From the IMG/VR virus record IMGVR_UViG_3300042988_001309, positions 30,094-94,093 of that record: a stretch of 64,000 nucleotides of DNA. One strand, 5' to 3'. Positions 50,166-59,706 of the stretch are shown piece by piece. The notes beneath the pieces were generated by a model. It saw nothing but the letters and a program-made list of their open reading frames with translations, did not search any database and was not told where the DNA came from. Position 1 is the stretch's first letter. Each line of letters begins with the position of its first letter. This DNA is from a virus. The position numbers and the translations under genes were made by a program.

Positions 50166-50661
50166 CGCCGCCTACAACCGAGCCCAGCTCGCCGCCGGGC
50201 GACTGCGCCTGGAGATGCTCGGGCTGGCCATCAAACACGCCGTGGCCGACGAGGCCGAGTGGGTCGGCCAGGCCGTGGTCAACGTGATCCAGGCCCAGCT
50301 CGCCCGGCCGGTGTTCCCCCGCTCCGCCCCCGGCGGCTGGCCAGCGCGTGAGACCGGCCGCCTCTCGGGCTTGGCGCCGTCATTCAACGCCCGGCCCAGC
50401 GCGCTGCGCAAGGGCACCGGGTCCCCGGCCACCGGCTACCAGTTCTCGGTCGACGTGAACCGGGCGCTCGACAACGTGAGCATCGAGATCGGCTCGCCCA
50501 TGGAGTACGCCCCCTACCTGGAGATGGGCACCCGCCGCATGGCTGCCCGCCCCCATCTGCGCCGCGCCGCCGACATCGTCGAGCCGACCATCGGGCCCCG
50601 ACTGGCATCGGCGATCGTGGCCGCCGAGACGCGCGTGGCCACCGGGAGCCGTGTCGCATGA
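50155..50661 (+). CDS. Neck / tail-completion protein (HK97 gp10-like)
   Basis: 168 aa. The family signature YAPYLEMGTRRMAARPHLRR is at about residues 118-137. An N-terminal helix precedes a beta core. It overlaps its neighbours by 4-11 nt. It is needed for head-tail joining or tail completion. Confidence 0.8.
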   Translation: MPTNAAYNRAQLAAGRLRLEMLGLAIKHAVADEAEWVGQAVVNVIQAQLARPVFPRSAPGGWPARETGRLSGLAPSFNARPSALRKGTGSPATGYQFSVDVNRALDNVSIEIGSPMEYAPYLEMGTRRMAARPHLRRAADIVEPTIGPRLASAIVAAETRVATGSRVA

Positions 50662-51026
50662 GCCTGCGCTCGGAGATCCGCGCCCGGATGCTGACCGTGT
50701 CGGGCATCGGGGAGGTCTATGCCGACGAGGCCCCCGACTCGGCCACCTACCCGCACGCCGTGTTGACCGTGGACGAGACCGCCAGCCCGGCGCTCAAGGG
50801 CGACGGCGCCGTCATGGCCTGGCAACGCGATGCCCGCATCGACCTGTGGGAGGAGCGGGGCTCGACCGAGGGCGAGACGCTGCGCACCTCACTGCGCGAC
50901 ACCCTCGATGGGTTCCGCCTCACCGACAACTCCAAGCTCCGGGTCCAGTCCAGCTTGCGGGACCCCGACGCCACCCACCGGGTGGTCCACCACATCATGA
51001 CGATCCGGGTGATCACCTTGCGGTGA
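50658..51026 (+). CDS. Tail terminator protein
   Basis: 122 aa. SLRSEIRARMLTVSGIGEVY followed by YPHAVLTVDETASP, RIDLWEERGSTE and a C-terminal strand fit the tail-terminator fold. Position directly before the major tail protein agrees. Confidence 0.7.
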   Translation: MSLRSEIRARMLTVSGIGEVYADEAPDSATYPHAVLTVDETASPALKGDGAVMAWQRDARIDLWEERGSTEGETLRTSLRDTLDGFRLTDNSKLRVQSSLRDPDATHRVVHHIMTIRVITLR

Positions 51027-51105
51027 CCCGACCATCCGCCCACCTGGGGTAATCAGCGCGGATGATGGCGATCAGTAGCGCCGATCCAACCCCAGGAGGC
51101 CCCCG

Positions 51106-51702
51106 GTGTCGAATCTCAGTACCGAGACCGTCGTATTCGATGTCAGTGACTGCAAGGTCTACCCGCTGCTCACCGACGTGACAGGAGCCAGCCCGACCTA
51201 CGGTGCGGCCGTCGATGTCCCGGGCATCGCCCAGGTCTCGTTGGAGCCGAACCTGACCTCGGCCGAGTTGAAGGGCGACAGCCGCATCATCGCCAAGCGC
51301 GGCCGTGTGGACCGCTTCAACTTCTCGGCGACCTACGGCAAGCTCAGCTTGGACGTGCTCAACACCCTGCTCGGGTCCAGCACGCTCAACGCCCAGGGCA
51401 CCACGCCGAGCCGGACCCAGAACCTGGTGATCGCGTCGCCGGGCTCCAGCCCGTACTTCAAGCTGGAGTTCCTCATCGCCGACGTGGACGAGGGCATCGG
51501 GTCGCTCAACGTGATCCTGTTCAAGTGTCTGCTCACGGGCGGCACGTTGTTCCAGTCCAGCTCGGACTCGTTCGGCCAGCCGTCGCTCCAGTGCGAGGCC
51601 ATCGCCACCAACGGTGGCTACACGCCTCCGGGGGGCTCGCTGGTGACCAACCCCATCTTGGCGCTCCAGCTCAACGAGACGGCCGCCAACCTCAGCTCCT
51701 GA
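51106..51702 (+). CDS. Major tail (tube) protein
   Basis: 198 aa, rich in Ser/Thr and beta strands. The N-terminal segment (DVSDCKVYPLLTDVTGASPT) and AELKGDSRIIAKRGRVDRFN loop are typical for tube subunits, which resemble Ig-like or tail-tube folds. An AGGAGG ribosome site precedes the GTG. It is followed by a terminator, fitting high expression. Confidence 0.8.
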   Translation: MSNLSTETVVFDVSDCKVYPLLTDVTGASPTYGAAVDVPGIAQVSLEPNLTSAELKGDSRIIAKRGRVDRFNFSATYGKLSLDVLNTLLGSSTLNAQGTTPSRTQNLVIASPGSSPYFKLEFLIADVDEGIGSLNVILFKCLLTGGTLFQSSSDSFGQPSLQCEAIATNGGYTPPGGSLVTNPILALQLNETAANLSS

Positions 51703-51735
51703 TCCATCGGGTCAACTGGGGTAAACCTGGACCAC

Positions 51736-51775
51736 GACCCCGCTGTGGCCGAAATCGGGGGGCCACGGCGGGGTC
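51736..51775 (+). terminator. Terminator after the major tail protein
   Basis: GACCCCGCTGTGGCC pairs with GGCCACGGCGGGGTC over 15 bp with one mismatch, with a 10-nt loop. No T-run follows, so read-through into the chaperone genes is likely. Confidence 0.7.
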
Positions 51776-51811
51776 TGGTCGCGAGATGCCATACACACAG
51801 AGGAGGACACT

Positions 51812-52336
51812 GTGGAAGCTCCCAGCCCCATCGTGCTGAGGAACAAGGGCGTGCCCATCGAGGCCGCCGTCATCACCAACGGCGAGCGCACCTTCAACGG
51901 TGACGATCTCGTCGTCGAGACCCGCTACGTCCGGTTCGGCAACAACGAGATCGCCGACCTGGAGGATGCGTTCGGGGACATGGAGGGGTTCAGCGAGGCC
52001 ACGGCCAAGACCCCGTCCAGGGCTGTGCGCGGGGCGCTGGCGTGCGCGTGGGGCGTCGAGCCCCGTGTCGCCGGGCTCATGATGCTCGACGGTCGCCTCA
52101 ACGACTACGCCACGGCGGTGTCGACGGCGCTGGCCATCGCCAACGGCGTGGACCCTACGCAAGCCGCCGAGCTGCTCCGGGTGGGCGTCAAGGCGGCGGA
52201 CAAGATGAGCGAGGCGCGAACGGCAATGATCGCGGAGACGATCGCCAAAGCCGACGCCGCCGTGGAAGCCCTCGCCGAGGCCCCATCCCCTGGGCCCAGT
52301 GGCTCGGAGCCTGGGCCCGAACCGGACGTGCTGTAG
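51812..52336 (+). CDS. Tail assembly chaperone, short form (G-like)
   Basis: 174 aa from a GTG with GAGGAGGA upstream. N-terminal beta strands (EAAVITNGERTFNGDDLVVE) precede a helical C-terminus ending in a Pro/Gly/Ser tail. Its stop lies within the overlapping frame of the longer form. It helps the tape measure fold and recruits tail tube. Confidence 0.75.
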   Translation: MEAPSPIVLRNKGVPIEAAVITNGERTFNGDDLVVETRYVRFGNNEIADLEDAFGDMEGFSEATAKTPSRAVRGALACAWGVEPRVAGLMMLDGRLNDYATAVSTALAIANGVDPTQAAELLRVGVKAADKMSEARTAMIAETIAKADAAVEALAEAPSPGPSGSEPGPEPDVL

Positions 52337-52527
52337 ACGAGTTCTGGCACCTGAGCCCAGCTCAGTCGGTGTTCGTGATCAACGAGCACGCCAAGAAATA
52401 CGGGCAGGGCAAACAGAAACGCAAGGGCACGGCCCGCGACCTGCTGCGCATGTTCGGCGACCCCCGAGGCTTTGAGGGCCGCGGGGACATCGACTACTCG
52501 ACGGTCGATACCACCGGCGCTGGTTGA
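52262..52527 (+). CDS. Tail assembly chaperone extension (T part, by -1 frameshift)
   Basis: The -1 frame (same frame as 52042) continues past the G stop and reads PWAQWLGAWARTGRAVDEFW, then LSPAQSVFVINEHAKKY and KGTARDLLRMFGDP. No start or ribosome site is seen for it. A shift from the G frame to the -1 frame between about 52262 and 52333 would give the fusion. A canonical X-XXY-YYZ heptamer is not obvious; candidates are GCC-CCA (52280) and CCT-GGG (52289). The region contains CCTGGGCCC twice. Confidence 0.65.
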
Positions 52528-52559
52528 ACCGGGCCGTCCTGGTCGCTATCTTCCGGCGC

Positions 52560-52940
52560 ATGGGCAAGCTCTCCGCCGTCATCGTCACATCCGCACTCCT
52601 GGCCGCCTGTGGCGGGGGAGGCTCCCAGCTCTCCGACGAGGAGCGCACCGCTGTGAGCCAGCTCGCCCAGGTGGCCAAGGAATCCAAGTCGGCCAAGGCC
52701 TGCACGGAGATGTTCGCCGAGGGCGCCGTCATCGTGCTCGACGACCTCGACAAGCCGTGCAAGGACGCCGCCGGGAAGCTCCACCTCTACGGCTACGCCA
52801 ACCACGACTGTGTCGACGGCGGCACGCTCGGATGGAACGACGTGGCCTGGTGGGACGAGACGATGGTCGCCCACGCCATCGACCAGACGTTGGACACCAA
52901 GACGGCCCCCGACGACCTGATCGCGGCCTGCCAGGGCTGA
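52560..52940 (+). CDS. Lipoprotein before the tape measure gene
   Basis: 126 aa. A signal peptide with lipobox (MGKLSAVIVTSALLAAC, Cys at 17) is followed by a GGGG linker and a soluble domain with four Cys. ATG 52560 is chosen because the lipoprotein signal begins there; an upstream TTG at 52524 would add residues before it. Lipoproteins encoded beside tape measure genes are known as superinfection-exclusion factors (for example Ltp of TP-J34). That role is an inference from position. Confidence 0.75.
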   Translation: MGKLSAVIVTSALLAACGGGGSQLSDEERTAVSQLAQVAKESKSAKACTEMFAEGAVIVLDDLDKPCKDAAGKLHLYGYANHDCVDGGTLGWNDVAWWDETMVAHAIDQTLDTKTAPDDLIAACQG

Positions 52941-52946
52941 ACCTGT

Positions 52947-52965
52947 CCCCAGAGTCCCTGGGGGT
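52947..52965 (+). terminator. Short hairpin, possible terminator
   Basis: CCCCAG-AGTCC-CTGGGG, a 6-bp stem, followed by GTT. It lies 6 bases after the lipoprotein stop, before the leaderless start of the tape measure gene. Confidence 0.4.
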
Positions 52966-52980
52966 TACCAGAGGCGCCGT

Positions 52981-52992
52981 TACCGTGGTGGC
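52981..52992 (+). promoter_or_regulatory. Candidate leaderless -10 (TACCGT) before the tape measure gene
   Basis: TACCGT, six bases (GGTGGC), then GTG 52993, with TTACCAG ten bases upstream. No ribosome site. Confidence 0.45.
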
Positions 52993-55900
52993 GTGCCCCT
53001 CATGCTGCCTGAGATCGTCCAGCGCATCGTGCTGGAGACGAACACTGACCAGGCGATCTCCAACCTGCGCCGGGGTCTCGACGACATCGCGACCAGCTCG
53101 ACCAGGGCATCTGACTCCACCGACGATCTCGGCCGCTCGATCCGCACTGCCGGGTCCGAGGCGGGCACCACCTCGCGCACCGTGGACAACGCGACCGCCT
53201 CGGTGTCGCGCAACACCTCAGCCACCGACTCCAACACCCGCTCCCAGGACCGCGCCGCCAGCGCCACGCGCGACCACGCCCGAGCGCGCGAGACCCACAC
53301 CCGGGCCCTCGACGCCGACGAACGGGCGATGCTGCGCTGGATCGCCAAGGCCGAGGACGCCTCGGCCGCCGCCCGGCTCCAGCACTCGATCCTCGGTGAC
53401 AACGAGCGCGCCCACCTCTCCCTGACTCGGGCCATCGACCGCTTCATCGACCGGAGCCAGTTGTCGGCGGTGGCCATGAGCGTGCTCGGCGACGCCATCG
53501 GGGCGCTCAAGCTCCCGGCGCTCGCCTCCGCCATCGGCCCGGTCACCTCGGCCATCGCCTCACTCGGCACCACCCTCATCGCCGCCACCGGCGCCATGAG
53601 TCAGATGTTCGGCGTGGCCCTCGCCCTGCCTGGTGCCCTGGCCGCCATCGGCACTGCTGCCATTGGCGCGTTCGTCGGCTTCCGAGGCATCGGCGACGCC
53701 GTCAAGGCGGTGGGCGCGGCTACCGGCGGTGGTGGTGGAGGAGGCCGGAGCGCCGCCCAGGAAGCCATGGACGAGGAACGGGCCATGCGTCGCGTCGAGC
53801 AGGCCACCCGCGACCTCGCCGCCGCCAAAGCCGACCGAGCGGCGCAAGACGCCGAGGACGCTCGGCGCACCATCGAGTGGCTCGGCCGCGTCGAGGACGC
53901 CGAGACCCAACTGCGCGACGCTCAGCGGGTCGCCACCCAGATCCAAGAGGGGCTCACCGAGGCCCGGCGCATGGCGGGGGAGGAGCTGGAGGACCTCGCC
54001 TTCCGGGCCACCGGGGCCGCGCTCAGCGAGGAGCGCGCCGTGCTGCGCCTCCAAGACGCTCGGGACAACGCCGGAGCGGCCCAGGCCCGGCTCGCCGCCC
54101 TGGAGGCCAGCGGCACCGCGACCGCCGAGGAGTTGGCCGCCGCCCGCCGAGCCGTCATCGACAGCGACCTCGATCTGCGCGAGGCGGAGCTGAACCTCGC
54201 CGAGGCCCAGGACCGAAACCAGGACTCGACCCTGGCGCTCAACGAGGCCAACGCCGCCGGGCTCGACGGGACCCGGACCATGACCGACTACCAGCGCCGA
54301 GCCCAACAGGCCGCCCGGGACGTGGCCGATGCCCAGGAGAACCTCGCCGACATCCAGGCCGAGGGCATCGAGATCCAGCGCGAGCACAACCAGAACGTCA
54401 TCGACGGCGAGCAGGCCATCAAGGACGCCGAGTTCGCCCTGCGCGAGGCCACGTTCGCGTTCGAACAGCTCGGCGAGAAGGCCGGGGGCTCCGGTGGTGG
54501 CATCGACAAGGCCAAGGAAGCCCTCGACAAGCTGTCCCCCTCGGCGCGCGCGTTCGTCGAGCGCTGGGGTGAGCTGAAAGAGGCGTTCACCCCCGTCAGG
54601 ACCGACGCCCAGGAGGCGCTGTTCGCTCCGCTGCTCGGTGCGTTCGACTCGATCGTCCGCCTGGCCGCCCCGGCCCGGGACATCCTCGTCGATGTCAACA
54701 CCGCGCTCGGCAACTTCCTGGCCACCTTCGCCCAGCGCATCACCACGCCGCAGTTCATCGAGGATCTGCGCGAGCTGAGCGGCAACAACGCCGGGTTCGT
54801 CACCGCCCTCGGTGACGGCATCATGAACCTGGTCGACGCGTTCGTGGGGCTCGGCGTCGCGGCCGGACCGACCCTGGAGCGCATCGGCGAGTCGATCCGC
54901 ACCGGCACCGGCCATCTGCGCGACATGATCAACGCCGGGCGCGAGTCGGGCGAGCTGGAGGCGTTCCTCGACCGCGCCTACGACCGCTTCCAACAGGTCT
55001 GGCAGATCGTCAAAGACCTCGGCATGGGGCTGTTCAACATCTTCTCGGCGGCCACGCCGATGGGCAACGAGTTGATGGGCACGATGGCCGAGATGGTGGC
55101 CCGCTTCCGGGAGTGGACCGGCTCGGCCGAGGGCCAGAACCGCATCGTCGCCTACTTCAACGACCTGCGCCCCGTGGCGTCAGAGATCGTCGGGCTGGTC
55201 GGCGACATCGCCCGAGCGTTCGGTCGCCTCAGCTCCGAGGGTGCCCCCGGCGCGACCACGATCATCCAGCGGCTGCGCACCGAGTTCCTGCCGTTGCTCA
55301 TCGAGATCGTGGACGGCCTCAGCGACCCCGAGTTCGTCGACAACATCATGGACATCGGGCTCGCCATCGGGGAGGGCTTCAAGAACATCTCGGTCGGTCC
55401 GCTCAAGACCTACTCGTCGATCATCGCCGAGATCGCCAAGACGGTCGCCTGGCTCATCGAGGAGATCCCTGGGTTCGGCACGTTCATCGGCCTGGCCGGG
55501 ACGATGGCGCTCGCCGGGAAGGCGGCCAGCCAGTTCTCGACCGGCATCTCCACCGTCGGGCGGGCCTTCGATGCGTTCAGCGCCGGGGGCTCCCTCGCCA
55601 ACTCCCTCGCCCAGTTCCGGGCTTGGCACGCCGGGATCATCAGTCTGGAGGGCACCAGCGCCGCCACCCGCGCCCTCGCTGGCCTGTCGCGCGGCTTCGA
55701 CGCCCTCAAGGCCGCCATGGTCGGTCACCCCATGATCGCCATCGGCGTGGCCGTCATCGCCCTCGGCGTGGCGCTGTGGCAGTTGTATAAGCACAACGAG
55801 GCGTTCCGCAACTTCGTCGACTCGACCTTCGTGCGCCTCAAGGAAGTCGCCCAGGATGTCTGGCGGGCGGTGAAGCCGATCCTGGAGTCCATCGGCGAGT

Positions 55901-57609
55901 TCGTGACCGGCACCGTGGTCCCCGCCTTCCAGGCCTTCGGCCGGGCCGTAGCCCAGATGTGGACCAACGCCCAACCCGCCCTGCGCGCCGTGGCGGCCAT
56001 CTTCGCCGACGTGATCGTGCCCGCCATCGCTGACTTCGTCGGCTGGATTCGTGACAACTTCCCCCCGGTCGGCGACCTGTTCCGGGCGGTGTTCGGCCGC
56101 GTGGTCGACACCGTGCGCCTCGCCGCGGCCACCCTCGACACGGCGTGGACCCTCATCGTGGACGGCATCAACATCCTGCGCCCGGCGGCCAGCGCCATCG
56201 GTGACATCTTCCGGGCCGCGCTCGACATCGCCATCGGCGTCATCCGCCGCTTCGTCGAGTTCGTCGGCGACGTGTGGCCCTCGATCGCCGACATCATCGG
56301 GGTGGTGCTCGACGTGGTCACCGATGTGATCGGCACCGCGCTGGGGTTCATCGAGGACGTGTGGAGCCGCTGGGGCGACAACCTGCTGGAGATCATCGAC
56401 GCCGTGTGGGACTACATCCGCCGGGGCGTCGAGGCGGCCATGCGGGTCATCTCCGGCATCATCGAGGTGATCACCGGCATCATCTCCGGCGACTGGCGCC
56501 GGGTCTGGGAGGGCATCCGGGACATCTTCGGCGGGGTCTGGGACCAGATCCGCAACGTGGCCTCCACCGCCACCCGCCTGCTCGGCGAGGTGCTCCAGAT
56601 GGGCTGGGACCTGATCGTCGCCGGGATCACCGCCTTCCTCGACCTGGTCGTGGATTTCTTCACCGCGCTCCCTGGCCGGATCGTCACGGTCGTGTCCGCC
56701 ATCGGCAACATCGTGTGGGAGGCGACCCAGGCGGGCTGGGACTTCTTCCGCAACTCGCTGAGCACCTTCATCGACGCCGTCATCGACTTCTTCACCCGCC
56801 TCCCCGGCCGCGTCGTCGCCACGCTCGGCAACATCGGCCAGTTCATCTGGGACGCCGTCACCGGCGGCTTCGATCTGCTGCGCCGCTCGATCGGCGGGGT
56901 GCTCGACGACGTGGTGGATTTCTTCACCAAGCTCCCCGAGCGAGTGTGGCGGGGTCTCGGCAACATCGGGCTCTACATCTGGGACCATGCCAAGAGCGGT
57001 TTCGACACCCTCAAGACCGAGATCGGCAACGTCGCCTCGCACGCCGTTGACGTGTTCACCAAGCTCCCCGGCCAGATGTGGGACGGCTTCTCGCGTGGCA
57101 TGAGCGCCATCGCCGACATCGGCCGCAACATCGTGTCCAAGCTCATCGAGGGGATCGGCGCGGCCCCGGGCGCGGCACTGAATCTGGCCAAGAACATCGC
57201 CAACGCCCTCATCGACGTGGTCAACAGCCAGATCATCAACCGGATCAACCGGGCTGTGGAGTTCACCATCCCGGTGCCGTTCGCCCCGGACATCCCTTTC
57301 AACCCTCCCGACATCCAGAACATCCCCCACATGGCCAAGGGTGCCGTCGTGGACCGGCCGACCCTGGCGCTCATCGGCGAGGCCGCCGCCTCGGTGCCTG
57401 AGATCGTCACCCCCGAGCGACTCATGCGCTCGGTGTTCGCCGAGGAGATGGCCAAGGTGCTCGCCGAGCAGGCCAAGGCCAACCGGGCCGATGACCGGCG
57501 CCCCGGTGGCCCGGCGGTGCAGATCGAGGAGGCCAACTTCTACGACCAAGCCGACCTCGACCTGCTGATGCGTCGGAGCGAGTTCGCCCTCGCCGCCCGG
57601 AGGTTCTGA
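52993..57609 (+). CDS. Tape measure protein
   Basis: 1538 aa, the expected longest tail gene, after the chaperones and before the distal tail protein. The N-half is coiled coil (Ala/Arg/Glu/Asp, about 250-480). Hydrophobic segments lie at about 180-260, and the C-half has Trp-rich repeats. Four approximately 44-residue repeats at about 56650-57085 share DFFTxLPxR, an IGxxIWD strand and GF/GW. Rule-of-thumb tail length from 1538 aa is on the order of 230 nm (inference). GTG 52993 is chosen; an in-frame ATG lies 9 nt later. Confidence 0.92.
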   Translation: MPLMLPEIVQRIVLETNTDQAISNLRRGLDDIATSSTRASDSTDDLGRSIRTAGSEAGTTSRTVDNATASVSRNTSATDSNTRSQDRAASATRDHARARETHTRALDADERAMLRWIAKAEDASAAARLQHSILGDNERAHLSLTRAIDRFIDRSQLSAVAMSVLGDAIGALKLPALASAIGPVTSAIASLGTTLIAATGAMSQMFGVALALPGALAAIGTAAIGAFVGFRGIGDAVKAVGAATGGGGGGGRSAAQEAMDEERAMRRVEQATRDLAAAKADRAAQDAEDARRTIEWLGRVEDAETQLRDAQRVATQIQEGLTEARRMAGEELEDLAFRATGAALSEERAVLRLQDARDNAGAAQARLAALEASGTATAEELAAARRAVIDSDLDLREAELNLAEAQDRNQDSTLALNEANAAGLDGTRTMTDYQRRAQQAARDVADAQENLADIQAEGIEIQREHNQNVIDGEQAIKDAEFALREATFAFEQLGEKAGGSGGGIDKAKEALDKLSPSARAFVERWGELKEAFTPVRTDAQEALFAPLLGAFDSIVRLAAPARDILVDVNTALGNFLATFAQRITTPQFIEDLRELSGNNAGFVTALGDGIMNLVDAFVGLGVAAGPTLERIGESIRTGTGHLRDMINAGRESGELEAFLDRAYDRFQQVWQIVKDLGMGLFNIFSAATPMGNELMGTMAEMVARFREWTGSAEGQNRIVAYFNDLRPVASEIVGLVGDIARAFGRLSSEGAPGATTIIQRLRTEFLPLLIEIVDGLSDPEFVDNIMDIGLAIGEGFKNISVGPLKTYSSIIAEIAKTVAWLIEEIPGFGTFIGLAGTMALAGKAASQFSTGISTVGRAFDAFSAGGSLANSLAQFRAWHAGIISLEGTSAATRALAGLSRGFDALKAAMVGHPMIAIGVAVIALGVALWQLYKHNEAFRNFVDSTFVRLKEVAQDVWRAVKPILESIGEFVTGTVVPAFQAFGRAVAQMWTNAQPALRAVAAIFADVIVPAIADFVGWIRDNFPPVGDLFRAVFGRVVDTVRLAAATLDTAWTLIVDGINILRPAASAIGDIFRAALDIAIGVIRRFVEFVGDVWPSIADIIGVVLDVVTDVIGTALGFIEDVWSRWGDNLLEIIDAVWDYIRRGVEAAMRVISGIIEVITGIISGDWRRVWEGIRDIFGGVWDQIRNVASTATRLLGEVLQMGWDLIVAGITAFLDLVVDFFTALPGRIVTVVSAIGNIVWEATQAGWDFFRNSLSTFIDAVIDFFTRLPGRVVATLGNIGQFIWDAVTGGFDLLRRSIGGVLDDVVDFFTKLPERVWRGLGNIGLYIWDHAKSGFDTLKTEIGNVASHAVDVFTKLPGQMWDGFSRGMSAIADIGRNIVSKLIEGIGAAPGAALNLAKNIANALIDVVNSQIINRINRAVEFTIPVPFAPDIPFNPPDIQNIPHMAKGAVVDRPTLALIGEAAASVPEIVTPERLMRSVFAEEMAKVLAEQAKANRADDRRPGGPAVQIEEANFYDQADLDLLMRRSEFALAARRF

Positions 57610-58529
57610 TGTCCGTCATCACGCTGCTGCGCCTGGAGGACAGTCGGGTCTCGTCGACCCCGGGGTGGTTGTCGCCGCTGGTGCTCGCCCCGATCAACGG
57701 CTACGTGCCCCAGAAGATCGACCTCGGGTTCCCGGAGATCCGCGAGGTGGCTAACCCGCGCACCGATGCCCACGGCATCATCGACTCGACCGCGTACGTG
57801 GGGGCCCGGCCGGTGGTCCTGGAGGTCGCCTTGGCCCCCGAGCTGACCGAGCTGGCCAGCACCGAGCGCTCCCTCGGGGACACGCTGCGCGCCTGGCTGG
57901 CCCCGGCCATGCGGCCCTACCTCGTCTACCAGCTCGACCCGAGTGACCCGATCCGCCGCCTGGAGGTGCGCAACACCGGCGCCAGCTACATCTCCAGCTT
58001 CGTCGATGACGACTACCAGATCATGGGGATCGGCTGGAAGGCCCCCAACGGGTTCGCCGAGGACTACGAGGCCACCGAGGCCACCACCTGGTCGACGACG
58101 GCGCCGACCACCGAAACGGGCCGCACCTACGACTTGACCTTCGACCGCGGCTATCCGGCGACCGAGGAGATCGAGCCCAACAGCGTGACGGTGTCGGGCA
58201 ACGTGGCAGTCGATGCCGTCATCCGGCTCTACGGCCCGTGCGTCAGCCCGGCCATCTCCAACGAGACGACCGGAGCGGTGCTCGACTTCTCCGGCAACGG
58301 CGGGCTCACGCTGAACGCGGGGGAGTACCTGGAGGTCGACGTGCGCAACCGCACCGCCTATCTGAACGGCGACACGTCCCAGTCTCGATACAGCTACCTG
58401 AACTTCTCGACCTCGTCGCGCCTGCCCGAGTTCCGGCTGGAGCCGGGGACCAACACGCTGCGCTACACGCCAGCCTCGACGACCGGCACGCCGCAGGCCG
58501 TCATCACCTTCCGCAACGCCTGGATCTAG
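57609..58529 (+). CDS. Distal tail protein
   Basis: 306 aa. It overlaps the tape measure stop by one base. Beta-rich, with VLEVALAPELTELASTERSL and WLAPAMRPYLVYQLDP in the N-half and a jellyroll-like C-half (VTVSGNVAVDAVIRLYGPCV ... GGLTLNAGEYLEVD). This order and composition fit the Dit-like hub adapter. Confidence 0.75.
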   Translation: MSVITLLRLEDSRVSSTPGWLSPLVLAPINGYVPQKIDLGFPEIREVANPRTDAHGIIDSTAYVGARPVVLEVALAPELTELASTERSLGDTLRAWLAPAMRPYLVYQLDPSDPIRRLEVRNTGASYISSFVDDDYQIMGIGWKAPNGFAEDYEATEATTWSTTAPTTETGRTYDLTFDRGYPATEEIEPNSVTVSGNVAVDAVIRLYGPCVSPAISNETTGAVLDFSGNGGLTLNAGEYLEVDVRNRTAYLNGDTSQSRYSYLNFSTSSRLPEFRLEPGTNTLRYTPASTTGTPQAVITFRNAWI

Positions 58530-58538
58530 GAGCCTGCA

Positions 58539-59678
58539 ATGACCGTTGAGTACCCGATCTGGACCCAGACCCGTGCCTACTCGGCCCGGCTGGATCGCAA
58601 CGTCGTGGCCGCCGCCTGGTTTGAGGGCGTGCTGGAGGGCCTCACGGTGTCCCAGCGCGGCGCCGGGGCGAACATGAGCGTGGACGTGGCGATCGGCCGG
58701 TGCGTCATCGACGGCGACAACTCGTCCAACCAGAACAGCTACATGGGCGTGGTCACCGCCACCGAGAACGTGGTGATCTCCACCCCGCCAGCGTCCAACT
58801 CCCGCTACGACATCATCGTGGCCCGGGTCTACGACATCACCGCCGGTGGCGGTGGCGGGGCCTCGGCCACGTTCGTCATCGAGGCGGTGGCCGGTGTCGC
58901 CGCGGCATCCCCGGTGGCCCCAGCGGTGCCGGACACGGCGATCTTGCTCGCCACGATCGGGCCGCTCGTCCCGGCGACCACGTCGGTGACCACCGGCATG
59001 ATCTCCGACGGCCGGTCCTACGCCGGGCGCCGCGGCGTGGCCGGTGAGTTGCAAGCCGTCGCCCACTCCAAGACGATCAACGGCTGGCTGGCCTGCTACG
59101 GCCAAGCGGTGAGCCGCACCACCTACGCCCGCCTGTTCGCCATGATCGGCACCACCTACGGCGTCGGCGACGGCGCCTCGACGTTCAACCTCCCCGACCT
59201 GCGCGGCCGGGCCCTCGCTGGGGTCGACAACATGGGCGGCTCCCAGACCTCCGACGGCACCCGCCAGCTCGGCTCGACGCTCGGCACCTCGGTCGGGGCG
59301 GCAACCCACACGCTGGCGGTGAGCGAGATGCCCGCCCACACCCACGGCGGGTCGACCTCGACCGAGACGGCCAGCCACACCCACTCGTTCTCGGCCACGT
59401 CCGGCACCGAGTCGGCCGACCACACCCACTCGTACAACAAGTCGACGTTCACCGATCAGTGGGTGGACGGCCCGCCCTATGACACCCAGACCTCGGTGTC
59501 GACCGGCTACGGCTCCTACACCTCGGGCACCAAGTCCAACACCCACACCCACTCGGTGTCGGGGACCACGGGCTCGGCGTCATCGGGCCACAGCCACACG
59601 ATCAGCTCGCAAGGTGGCGGCGGAGCGCACAACAACACCCAGCCGACCACCCTCGTCCAGTACCTGATCTGCACCTGA
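58539..59678 (+). CDS. Tail collar/fibre protein with HxH motifs
   Basis: 379 aa. A structural N-terminus (SARLDRNVVAAAWFEGVLEG) is followed by a tail-collar domain WLACYGQAVSRTTYARLFAM with GTTYGVGDGASTFNLPDLRG. The His-rich C-half repeats HTHS/HSH, then a terminal TLVQYLICT. Collar domains trimerise in tail fibres. The His-X-His turns are known in other phages to hold metal along the fibre axis. A paralogue lies at 60729. Confidence 0.8.
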   Translation: MTVEYPIWTQTRAYSARLDRNVVAAAWFEGVLEGLTVSQRGAGANMSVDVAIGRCVIDGDNSSNQNSYMGVVTATENVVISTPPASNSRYDIIVARVYDITAGGGGGASATFVIEAVAGVAAASPVAPAVPDTAILLATIGPLVPATTSVTTGMISDGRSYAGRRGVAGELQAVAHSKTINGWLACYGQAVSRTTYARLFAMIGTTYGVGDGASTFNLPDLRGRALAGVDNMGGSQTSDGTRQLGSTLGTSVGAATHTLAVSEMPAHTHGGSTSTETASHTHSFSATSGTESADHTHSYNKSTFTDQWVDGPPYDTQTSVSTGYGSYTSGTKSNTHTHSVSGTTGSASSGHSHTISSQGGGGAHNNTQPTTLVQYLICT

Positions 59679-59706
59679 GCCGACCAGGTCAACTGGGAGA
59701 TACCTG

